Source: Bdellovibrionales bacterium (GTDB lineage: Bacteria > Bdellovibrionota > Bacteriovoracia > Bacteriovoracales > Bacteriovoracaceae). From it: a stretch of DNA of 5,799 nt. Where the stretch lies: assembly GCA_030633015.1 (NCBI GenBank), contig DAOVTR010000122.1, forward strand, positions 1-5,799. The letters run 5' to 3'. This document shows, piece by piece, positions 1 to 5,369 of this stretch. A program made the translations under genes and the position numbers. The notes under the pieces are model-generated. The model saw nothing but the letters and a program-made list of their open reading frames with translations, ran no database searches and was not told the origin of the DNA. Within the stretch, counting starts at the first letter, position 1; each line of letters starts with the position of its first letter.

Positions 1-986
1 GCTAATATTCTATATGCCAAGGCCTTTTGATTTTCATCTTCTGTAGGATCATTTAAAAGAAACAACAATATTTTTTGTGCTTCAACGGCTTTATTTTCAG
101 TCCAAACGGCTCTTGCTAAATTTATTTGATTTTTATACCAAGCTTTTTGATACTCTACATTGTTTGGACTATTTTCAAGAAGATTGAAAATAAAATCGCT
201 CATCTCTTTAGTTTTAATTCGAAACTCTTTCAGTTTTCTTTCAATTTTATAACTGAGTTTAACTCTTTCCCAAGCACTGATTTTTTCTTCAAAACTAAAT
301 TGCTCTTTATTAATAATTTTTCGATATAAGACTCTTGATTTATCAAAAAATCTATTTCGCTCTAAATCCCTCGCAATTAAAAACATATTTGCATTTGTAA
401 TATCAGGATTAAGATGTGGCGCAATCATATACATACGTTTCTTAAATTTCTCTTCTTGTTCAAAATCTTCGGAAAGAGAAATTGCTGTTTGCATTAATTT
501 AACTTTTTTATGTTGTAACCTTTCATGTTTTGACACTTCAACTGAAAAATAAATAATATATTTTACTAATTTATTATTATTAGCAATTTCTAAAGATAAT
601 TTATCATACTCTTCATCAAGCCATGATGGAACTTTCACACTATCCCAAAGTAGAATTAGTTTTTCATTAGAATAGCTACAACTTCTTAGGGCCCTAACAA
701 ACGAAACATCTTTCAATGTAAATTCATCTATTGTTCTTAACTTTTCAAATAAAACACATGCTTTATCATATTTTTTTTCATCAAAATATTTTTTTGCGAG
801 AATATAATCATATGCCCACGAATCTTTTTTCATGTTTTCCGAACCAGGCCTCCTGTTTGCCGGTAAATTATTATCTATTGATTTTTCCAATTTTAAAATA
901 TAGGCATCATCTGGAGGCAACTTCCCTTGCAACGATGAACAATTTGAAATCAATAATAAATTTAATAAAATAATAAAACAACGCAT
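1..986 (-). CDS. Lipoprotein with TPR-like helical repeats, N-terminal part (possible Slt70-like lytic transglycosylase)
   Basis: This frame is read from an ATG at 986-984 and stays open for 328 codons to the left edge, so the C-terminus is missing. The N-terminus is a lipoprotein signal peptide: a short charged start, a hydrophobic stretch at about residues 4-14, and a lipobox-like ISNC with Cys16 as the predicted lipidated residue. Asn at -1 is unusual for a lipobox. The mature part is almost entirely alpha-helical, with TPR-like pairs at about residues 58-86, 207-227 and 285-311 (for example an ARAVWTENKAVEAQKIL segment). An exported helical superstructure anchored by a lipid resembles the N-terminal U-domain of Slt70-type murein transglycosylases. 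The catalytic SLT domain would lie outside the window, so this is only an inference. Alternatives are a generic TPR lipoprotein or an outer-membrane assembly factor. The start is supported by a weak AAGGG about six bases upstream and by a well-placed promoter. It is divergent from rimO. Confidence 0.8.
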   Translation of the reverse strand, partial: MRCFIILLNLLLISNCSSLQGKLPPDDAYILKLEKSIDNNLPANRRPGSENMKKDSWAYDYILAKKYFDEKKYDKACVLFEKLRTIDEFTLKDVSFVRALRSCSYSNEKLILLWDSVKVPSWLDEEYDKLSLEIANNNKLVKYIIYFSVEVSKHERLQHKKVKLMQTAISLSEDFEQEEKFKKRMYMIAPHLNPDITNANMFLIARDLERNRFFDKSRVLYRKIINKEQFSFEEKISAWERVKLSYKIERKLKEFRIKTKEMSDFIFNLLENSPNNVEYQKAWYKNQINLARAVWTENKAVEAQKILLFLLNDPTEDENQKALAYRIL

Positions 987-1001
987 GATGGGCCCTTGGT
1001 T

Positions 1002-1022
1002 TTACAAGTAAAGATTACAAGT
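1002..1022. repeat. Direct repeat of TTACAAGT at the lipoprotein transcription start
   Basis: TTACAAGT occurs at 1002-1009 and again at 1015-1022, 13 bases apart start to start. The copies sit just downstream of the -10 box of the minus-strand promoter and overlap its expected start point. A tandem site there could bind a repressor, but the sequence is AT-rich and only eight bases are repeated, so chance is a real possibility. Confidence 0.3.
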
Positions 1023-1024
1023 TA

Positions 1025-1053
1025 ATATTAAAAGACTAGCTATTTATTGGCAA
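1025..1053 (-). promoter_or_regulatory. Sigma-70-type promoter for the lipoprotein gene
   Basis: Read on the minus strand, a -35 box TTGCCA (1053-1048; consensus TTGACA) is followed by exactly 17 bases and a -10 box TAATAT (1030-1025; consensus TATAAT). Transcription would begin near 1018 and leave an untranslated leader of about 30 bases before the ATG at 986. This is the best promoter match I see in the window. The -35 box lies where an upstream TTG start for the divergent rimO frame would fall (1047-1049), which also argues against that start. Confidence 0.55.
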
Positions 1054-1081
1054 ATACTTCAAAAACTTTACAAGGTATAAA

Positions 1082-1087
1082 TATAAT
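1082..1087 (+). promoter_or_regulatory. Possible -10 box for rimO
   Basis: A perfect TATAAT lies 10 bases before the rimO ATG at 1098, with an overlapping TATAAA at 1076-1081. There is no convincing -35 box at the right distance (1059-1064 reads TCAAAA). If TATAAT is used, transcription would start at about 1094, giving an almost leaderless message. That would fit the lack of a Shine-Dalgarno site next to the ATG. In DNA this AT-rich the match alone is weak evidence. Confidence 0.3.
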
Positions 1088-1097
1088 TAAGCTAACT

Positions 1098-1952
1098 ATG
1101 AATAAATCAGTCTATTTTGTCTCACTTGGATGCTCTAAAAATCTTGTAGATAGTGAGATTATGCTTGGACTTTTAAAAGAAAATAAGTATGAAATTATTA
1201 ATAATCCTTCAGAAGCCTCAATTATTGTTATAAACACCTGTTCTTTCATTGAATCAGCAAAATCTGAATCCATTGACGCCATTTTAGAATTTACTGACTA
1301 TAAAAAACCTGACACCGGAAAATGTAAACTTCTTGTTGTGACAGGATGTCTATCTCAAAGATATGCAAAAGAGATTGAAAATGAACTTTGTGAAGTTGAT
1401 CTTATTATAGGAACAGGTGAATTTCATAGAATCCTTGATTTTATCGACAATAAGCTAACTAATAAGAAGTCTTTAAAAACATACGTTGATAAGCCAACAT
1501 TTATATATGATGAGACCTACCCCAGACTGCTTACAACTCCCAATTATACCGCATGGATAAAAATATCTGAAGGATGCAATAGGAACTGTACTTTTTGTGT
1601 AATTCCCCTAATCAGAGGTAAGCTTAGATCCAGAACTGTTGAATCAATCATAAACGAGGTTAAAAGCTTAACAGATACTGGAGTTAAGGAAGTTAATATT
1701 ATTTCACAAGATCTCTCTCAATACGGAATAGATCTTAATAATTCAAACAATCTTTTAAACCTTCTAGACCAGCTTGATAAAATTAATGATCTAAAATGGA
1801 TCAGACTTTTTTACTACTACCCCGATGAGCTAGACTACAATGTCATTAAAAAGATTAGTTCCTCTGATAAAATCTGTCATTATCTAGATATACCAATCCA
1901 ACACTTCTCTAATTCCATATTAAAAAAAAATGAATCGCAATATTTCCAATGA
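1098..1952 (+). CDS. rimO: RimO (ribosomal protein S12 methylthiotransferase), N-terminal part before frame break
   Basis: RimO is a cytoplasmic radical-SAM enzyme that adds a methylthio group to a conserved aspartate of ribosomal protein S12. This frame holds the N-terminal UPF0004 domain, with the three cluster-binding cysteines Cys12 (SLGCSKNLVDSE), Cys48 (VINTCSF) and Cys84 (VTGC). It also holds the first part of the radical-SAM barrel, with the CxxxCxxC triad Cys160, Cys164 and Cys167 in SEGCNRNCTFC. The ATG at 1098 is preferred because family members begin a few residues before the VSLGC motif. A TTG at 1047 would add 17 unrelated residues and lies in the divergent promoter. Homology continues to residue 277 (YLDIPIQHFSNSILKK). 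The next seven residues, after the A-run, are out of frame and end at a TGA at 1950-1952. The rest of the enzyme is in the +1 frame from 1930. All catalytic cysteines are intact, so the gene does not look decayed. Confidence 0.9.
   Translation: MNKSVYFVSLGCSKNLVDSEIMLGLLKENKYEIINNPSEASIIVINTCSFIESAKSESIDAILEFTDYKKPDTGKCKLLVVTGCLSQRYAKEIENELCEVDLIIGTGEFHRILDFIDNKLTNKKSLKTYVDKPTFIYDETYPRLLTTPNYTAWIKISEGCNRNCTFCVIPLIRGKLRSRTVESIINEVKSLTDTGVKEVNIISQDLSQYGIDLNNSNNLLNLLDQLDKINDLKWIRLFYYYPDELDYNVIKKISSSDKICHYLDIPIQHFSNSILKKNESQYFQ
1922..1930 (+). other. rimO: A9 homopolymer where the rimO reading frame shifts
   Basis: Nine consecutive A's separate the two rimO frames. With eight A's the reading becomes ILKKMNRNISNEE, which matches the RimO consensus after the QH motif without any gap and gives one protein of 452 residues, close to the usual length of about 440. 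One extra A therefore explains the whole break. The possibilities are a sequencing or assembly error in the homopolymer, RNA polymerase slippage on A9 that restores the frame in part of the transcripts, ribosomal +1/-2 shifting, or a real recent mutation. Both halves keep family-level conservation, so there is no sign of long-term decay. Confidence 0.85.
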
Positions 1953-2457
1953 GGAAATAATGACAAAAATTAATAAAATTCGTACTTTAATTCCTGATAT
2001 TACAATTCGTACCTCTCTAATCGTTGGATTTCCTGGTGAAACACAAGATAATTTCAATGACCTAATCCAAGGAGTTAAATCATTGAGATTTAACCATATT
2101 GGAGTTTTTAAATATTCTGATGAAGAGGATACCTCGTCAATAAAACTTCCAAACAAAATATCGGAACAAACTATCGAAAAAAGATTTTCTAAAACTTACC
2201 AACAACAATTAATTATTGCCAAAGAGCTAAACCAATCCTTCATTGGCAAAACAATCGAAGTACTAATTGAAGGCATCCATGAAGAGAGTGAGCTATTATG
2301 GCAGGGAAGGCATAAAGGACAAGCTCCAGAAATCGATGGACATGTAATTATAAACGATTGTGAAATCAAAGATGTAAAAACTGGAGACTTTGTAAACGTT
2401 TTAATCACTGATATTACTGACTTTGATCTGATTGGAACAATAAAAACCCTTATATAA
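1930..2457 (+). CDS. rimO: RimO, C-terminal part after frame break (end of radical-SAM barrel plus TRAM domain)
   Basis: This frame continues RimO directly from the A-run. Residues 1-100 (counted from the ATG at 1930) complete the radical-SAM barrel, including the family-typical segment TSLIVGFPGET (residues 28-38) and FKYSDEEDT. Residues of about 103-173 form the TRAM domain, with the RimO-typical QAPEIDG (131-137); TRAM binds the S12 substrate. The ATG at 1930 has no Shine-Dalgarno site. An in-frame ATG at 1960 does have GAGG five bases upstream, and that site overlaps the TGA that ends the N-terminal frame. Independent translation by re-initiation is therefore conceivable, but a continuous protein through a corrected or slipped A-run is more likely. 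No clear terminator follows the TAA at 2455-2457. Confidence 0.88.
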   Translation: MNRNISNEEIMTKINKIRTLIPDITIRTSLIVGFPGETQDNFNDLIQGVKSLRFNHIGVFKYSDEEDTSSIKLPNKISEQTIEKRFSKTYQQQLIIAKELNQSFIGKTIEVLIEGIHEESELLWQGRHKGQAPEIDGHVIINDCEIKDVKTGDFVNVLITDITDFDLIGTIKTLI

Positions 2458-2481
2458 AGATTACAAATATCAAATTACAAT

Positions 2482-2510
2482 TTTAACGCTAGATTTATAA
2501 ATGTTATAGA
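2482..2510 (+). promoter_or_regulatory. Weak candidate promoter before the 135-residue exported protein
   Basis: TTTAAC (2482-2487) and TATAGA (2505-2510) are spaced by 17 bases, and an overlapping GATAAT at 2509-2514 could serve as the -10 box instead. Transcription would start near 2518, about 20 bases before the TTG start. Both boxes are imperfect and the region is very AT-rich. The 82-bp gap after rimO makes a separate promoter plausible. Confidence 0.25.
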
Positions 2511-2528
2511 TAATACTTAGATTTAACC

Positions 2529-2535
2529 AAGGTGG
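2529..2535 (+). promoter_or_regulatory. Ribosome binding site that fixes a TTG start at 2540
   Basis: AAGGTGG lies just upstream of TTG 2540-2542, with the AAGG core seven bases away. No ATG or GTG sits nearby in frame. The residues that follow the TTG (MKNIF, then a hydrophobic run) form a typical signal peptide, which supports this start. Confidence 0.6.
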
Positions 2536-2539
2536 AACT

Positions 2540-2947
2540 TTGAAAAATATTTTTATACTCTCAATCATTATACTTTTTTCAACTTCTTCTTTTGCATCTA
2601 CTTGTAATGAAAAAAATGCAAAAAAAACAGCTCTGGTACTTGCAACAATGATCATAAATCAAAGTAGAATTCAAAATAACCTTGAACCTGTTCAAGTCAG
2701 AGATATTTTTGCAGATGAATTCGAAGGTAACGATTACTACAAGAAATATGAGACACTTGGAGATGTTGAAATCCGAATGCTCAAATCAGAGGCAAAAAAA
2801 GAAATTGAACGATCACTAGATCATAGAAGAGGAGCATATGTTGGTGCACATCTCTCCTTTTATTTTTATAATGAATCCTTAGAAGCTAAAGAAATCATAA
2901 GAGAAGAAGCGCAACACTTTTTACTTTTAGATGTCTTTTGTAACTAA
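2540..2947 (+). CDS. Small exported protein of unknown function (135 residues)
   Basis: I do not recognise a family. The protein starts at a TTG with a good Shine-Dalgarno site and opens with a clear Sec signal peptide: Lys2, a hydrophobic core at about residues 4-13, and a likely signal peptidase I site after Ala19 (SSFA). The mature form of about 116 residues is mostly helical and charged. It has only two cysteines, Cys22 near the new N-terminus and Cys134 next to the last residue, so a disulfide joining the two ends in the periplasm is plausible. The segment at 84-104 (EAKKEIERSLDHRRGAYVGAH) is rich in charge and may be amphipathic. It lies 82 bp after rimO and 40 bp before the response regulator, on the same strand. 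It could share a transcript with the regulator as a target or sensor, but that is only positional. Confidence 0.75.
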   Translation: MKNIFILSIIILFSTSSFASTCNEKNAKKTALVLATMIINQSRIQNNLEPVQVRDIFADEFEGNDYYKKYETLGDVEIRMLKSEAKKEIERSLDHRRGAYVGAHLSFYFYNESLEAKEIIREEAQHFLLLDVFCN

Positions 2948-2987
2948 TAATTCTAGGTAAACTTAAATAATTTCAAGGTTAATTTTA

Positions 2988-4352
2988 ATGAAAAAGAGCC
3001 GTATCTTGATTATTGAAGATGATCCTTTATCTAGATTAAATTTAAAAACATTTATTGGAACAAGCCCGCTGATAACTGAGTCCGATAATTTCTTAGATGC
3101 TAAAAATCAAATTGAGCAAAATAGTTTTGATCTTATCTTTATAGATCTTGATTTAGAAGAGGAGTTATTAGGTCTTCAATTGATTGAAATTGCAAAATAC
3201 AAAAAAGCATACACAATAGTTGTAAGTGGAAGAGAAGAAAACAGATATATTGAAAGTGCTTATCAAAAAGGGTGTCATGACTATTTAAGCAAGCCTTTTA
3301 ATAAAAAATCATTAAATATTGTTATGGCCCGTTATAAGCTTATGAAAGACCAAGGAACTCTTAAACAATTTTTTCTTAACGACTACATAACTCAAGATAA
3401 AGATCTAATTAAAAAGCTACAAATAATAAAAGAAATTGTCATATCAAATGAACCTGTATTAATAACCGGTGCAACTGGCACAGGAAAAAGCATTATTGCA
3501 AAATTAATACATAAACTTATTTTTGATAATTCCAATAATTTCATTCAACTAAACTGTTCTGAAACTCCTGAAAACCTTTTAGAATCAGAACTATTTGGCT
3601 ACGAACCTGGTGCTTTTTCTGGCGCACAAAAAAGTAAAAAGGGAAAACTTCTTCTTGCTGATGGGGGCACTCTTTTTTTAGACGAACTAGGCACAATGCC
3701 GCCTATCTTACAGCAAAAGCTACTTAAGGCCATTGAAGATAAAACATTTTATCCACTTGGCAGTGAAAAACCAGTAACATCCAATTTTCGACTAATCAGC
3801 GCGACATGCGATAACTTAAAGCAACTTGTTAATGCTCAAAAATTTAGATTAGATCTTTTTTATCGAATAGATGGCTTTAATATTGAACTTAGTCCATTAA
3901 AAAATAGGATTGGGGACATTCCATTATTAATTAAGCACTTTTTAAAATCATCAACAAGACGAATTGTTATAAAAGATGACGTAATAGACTTATTAAGTAC
4001 ATATCGTTGGCCTGGAAATATACGAGAACTAGAAAAAACCATTGAAATTTTAACTGCAAAAGATCACGGTATAATTAGCATTTCAGATTTACCTGATCGA
4101 TTTCTAAATACAAACCAAACTCTCCAGTATAACAGGGACTGTTCAAGAAATTTACTACCCAATATATCTGAAGAGAGCATAAGGGAAAATGGGCTTAAAA
4201 AAACCCTCGAAGATATTGAAAATACCCTTGTGCAACACTTTTATAAACGAAATAAGCAAAAAGTTAGAATTACTCTTAAAGATCTAAAGATTTCCAATAG
4301 TTCTTTTTATAAAGTTTTAAATAGAATGAAGGAAAACCAACTTGAAAACTGA
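2988..4352 (+). CDS. Sigma-54-dependent response regulator (REC - AAA+ - Fis-type HTH, NtrC class)
   Basis: This cytoplasmic activator is expected to be phosphorylated by a histidine kinase or phosphotransfer protein, then to hydrolyse ATP and open sigma-54 RNA polymerase complexes. The receiver domain (about 4-118) has the acidic pair Asp11/Asp12, phosphoacceptor Asp53 in FIDLDLE, the switch Ser80 in VVSG and Lys102 in SKP, all canonical. The AAA+ domain (about 135-375) has Walker A GATGTGKS (161-168), the sigma-54 contact loop as GAFSGA (208-213; the usual GAFTGA with Thr replaced by Ser), Walker B GGTLFLDELG (226-235), the arginine-finger region FRLDLFYR (287-294) and sensor II WPGNIREL (341-348). 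The C-terminus (about 403-453) aligns with the Fis-type helix-turn-helix, although the turn region (KVRITLKDLKISNSSFYKVL) is more divergent than usual. Length (454) is typical. AAGG at 2975-2978 sits nine bases before the ATG. No kinase gene is adjacent; instead a lone DHp-like protein overlaps its 3' end. The DNA target cannot be told from sequence. Confidence 0.93.
   Translation: MKKSRILIIEDDPLSRLNLKTFIGTSPLITESDNFLDAKNQIEQNSFDLIFIDLDLEEELLGLQLIEIAKYKKAYTIVVSGREENRYIESAYQKGCHDYLSKPFNKKSLNIVMARYKLMKDQGTLKQFFLNDYITQDKDLIKKLQIIKEIVISNEPVLITGATGTGKSIIAKLIHKLIFDNSNNFIQLNCSETPENLLESELFGYEPGAFSGAQKSKKGKLLLADGGTLFLDELGTMPPILQQKLLKAIEDKTFYPLGSEKPVTSNFRLISATCDNLKQLVNAQKFRLDLFYRIDGFNIELSPLKNRIGDIPLLIKHFLKSSTRRIVIKDDVIDLLSTYRWPGNIRELEKTIEILTAKDHGIISISDLPDRFLNTNQTLQYNRDCSRNLLPNISEESIRENGLKKTLEDIENTLVQHFYKRNKQKVRITLKDLKISNSSFYKVLNRMKENQLEN
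4329..4333 (+). promoter_or_regulatory. Ribosome binding site inside the regulator gene that fixes a TTG start at 4342
   Basis: AAGGA lies within the last codons of the response-regulator gene, eight bases before TTG 4342-4344. The downstream frame thus starts before the regulator's TGA (4350-4352), a classic arrangement for translational coupling. Confidence 0.6.
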
Positions 4353-4542
4353 TCACGAAAATACCAGCAAGTTTATTCATAATATCAATTCAGACATCTC
4401 TGCTCTTTTACAAGCAATAGAATTAATATCAGACAATTGGAATGATAATCCTGAATTAATGAATAAAATGGTCCCACTAACCCTAGAAAAAATAGTCTGT
4501 CTTAATAAAAACTGGGAAAAATTTAAGTCAATCACAAGATAA
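4342..4542 (+). CDS. 66-residue stand-alone histidine-kinase DHp-like (H-box) protein
   Basis: The protein looks like the two-helix dimerisation/phosphoacceptor domain of a histidine kinase and nothing else. Residues 11-22 (FIHNINSDISAL) align with kinase H-boxes of the form HEINNPLAAI, placing the phosphoacceptor at His13. Helix 1 runs through about residue 31 and a short loop contains Asn36-Pro37. Helix 2 (about 38-64) ends in KFKSITR, like the FSR ending of DHp helix 2. The acidic residue normally after the histidine is Asn14, and the usual proline is Asp18. There is no ATP-binding domain here, and only 60 bp separate it from the next gene, so it cannot autophosphorylate alone. It overlaps the regulator gene by 11 bp with its own Shine-Dalgarno site, so it is probably coupled to it. 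Inferred roles are histidine phosphotransfer to Asp53 of the regulator, phosphatase, or phosphate sink. The alternative is the remnant of a deleted kinase. The start codon is TTG. Confidence 0.72.
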   Translation: MKTDHENTSKFIHNINSDISALLQAIELISDNWNDNPELMNKMVPLTLEKIVCLNKNWEKFKSITR

Positions 4543-4574
4543 AAATACCTATTTATTTTAATATTTTAGTGGGC

Positions 4575-4583
4575 TATTATAAA
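4575..4583 (+). promoter_or_regulatory. Weak candidate -10 region before the 253-residue exported protein
   Basis: TATTAT (4575-4580) and an overlapping TATAAA (4578-4583) lie about 20 bases before the ATG at 4603. The best -35 candidate 17 bases upstream is TTTATT (4552-4557), which is poor. The gap after the preceding gene is 60 bp and contains no obvious terminator, so read-through from the regulator operon is as likely as a separate promoter. Confidence 0.2.
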
Positions 4584-4602
4584 AGCCTTACTGGAGTATT
4601 GA

Positions 4603-5364
4603 ATGAAAAAGTTATTATTTATTTTATTTATCTCGGTCCTATTTCCAGCGCCCGTTTTTTGCCTAACATTATCAGATATAAAAGAATATATTAGGCCATA
4701 TTATGAAATGATTATAGGTAACAAACAGGAAGTCATTTCATTACCCCAGATCCCTCGAATTATTGAAAACGCAACATCAACTCAAACAATAACACTGCAT
4801 AATAAAAATATAAAATTAAACCAAATCGAAATAAAAAAATATAACTACCTTTTTATTAAGGAGCTATACATCGTAATCAGAGGAGATACACCCTCGTCAG
4901 TTAAACTTAACCAATGGCAAAATGTTTTAGATCAAGGAGGAACAAGAGAAGGAATATACAGGGCAATGGTACTTGATAACTACTATTTTTCATTAGAAAA
5001 TAATGCAAACACACTACCTTCAGCAAGACTTCAAAAATACACAACTTTTTTCCTTGAAAAATATATTTCTCAAACAATTAATAAACAATCACTCTCTACA
5101 TTAAATCCATATCGAATAAAGAAAATTGCAGTAAGTAAGGCCCTTGATATTATTGATCTATTTACCAATACAACCGATCTCTATAATTGGTATGCCATTT
5201 TATCAGCTGATCTTGCAAAACAAACAAATTTTAATTCTAAAAATATATTAAGAAACTCTACCAGTCCGCAAGACCACAAAAAGTGGGCCAAACAAGTTCC
5301 AATTCAACATATTAAGTCGGAACTAATTATAAAAATGCATATTACTTTTAATAAATTGATGTGA
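4603..5364 (+). CDS. Exported protein with DUF4214-like segment (253 residues)
   Basis: The N-terminus is a Sec signal peptide: two lysines, then a hydrophobic run at about residues 4-19. The end of the signal (PVFC, Cys20) is not a good lipobox, so cleavage by signal peptidase I near residue 20 is more likely than lipidation. Residues of about 84-130 follow the pattern of the DUF4214 helical module: a FIKELY start, Gly94 and Pro97, a tryptophan (Trp105), then LDQGGTREGIYRAMV and an aromatic-rich end. That module occurs in secreted or surface proteins and has no known enzymatic role; the match is by eye and tentative. The rest (about 140-253) is helical with no motif I recognise. GGAG at 4593-4596 lies six bases before the ATG. 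The gene is 60 bp after the DHp-like protein and converges on epmA with five bases between stop codons. A link to the regulator is only suggested by position. Confidence 0.8.
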   Translation: MKKLLFILFISVLFPAPVFCLTLSDIKEYIRPYYEMIIGNKQEVISLPQIPRIIENATSTQTITLHNKNIKLNQIEIKKYNYLFIKELYIVIRGDTPSSVKLNQWQNVLDQGGTREGIYRAMVLDNYYFSLENNANTLPSARLQKYTTFFLEKYISQTINKQSLSTLNPYRIKKIAVSKALDIIDLFTNTTDLYNWYAILSADLAKQTNFNSKNILRNSTSPQDHKKWAKQVPIQHIKSELIIKMHITFNKLM

Positions 5365-5369
5365 TTAAT

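Noticed and set aside
126..329. Open frame of 67 codons on the plus strand
   Set aside because: It lies opposite the lipoprotein gene, begins at a non-ATG codon without a Shine-Dalgarno site, and gives a low-complexity, Phe/Ile-rich product typical of the antisense of an AT-rich gene.
686..697. Perfect 12-base palindrome TTAGGGCCCTAA, with a second GGGCCC at 990-995
   Set aside because: Only two occurrences, the first inside coding sequence, with no surrounding regulatory context; treated as chance.
731..973. Open frame of 80 codons on the plus strand
   Set aside because: Antisense to the lipoprotein N-terminus, with no ribosome binding site and no recognisable motif; the minus-strand frame has a signal peptide, promoter and helical repeats.
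1045..1065. Possible sigma-54 promoter around TTGGCA at 1047
   Set aside because: No GC element sits at the required distance downstream of the GG, so the -24/-12 pattern is not met. I found no convincing sigma-54 site in the window.
1047..1097. TTG at 1047 as the rimO start, adding 17 residues
   Set aside because: The extra residues are not part of RimO, the codon overlaps the -35 box of the divergent promoter, and the family starts just before the VSLGC motif.
1920..2408. Two minus-strand open frames opposite rimO (1920-2156 and 2196-2408)
   Set aside because: The plus-strand frame is clearly the RimO barrel and TRAM domain; the antisense products show no motif.
2470..2655. Minus-strand open frame of 61 codons
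   Set aside because: It covers the signal peptide of the exported protein in antisense; its product has no motif and the plus-strand start has a strong Shine-Dalgarno site.
3860..4042. Minus-strand open frame of 60 codons inside the response regulator
   Set aside because: It is antisense to the conserved arginine-finger to sensor-II part of the AAA+ domain and has no independent support.
4565..4595. Hairpin GGCT/AGCC before the 253-residue protein as a terminator
   Set aside because: The stem is only four base pairs plus a weak outer part, and no T-run follows.
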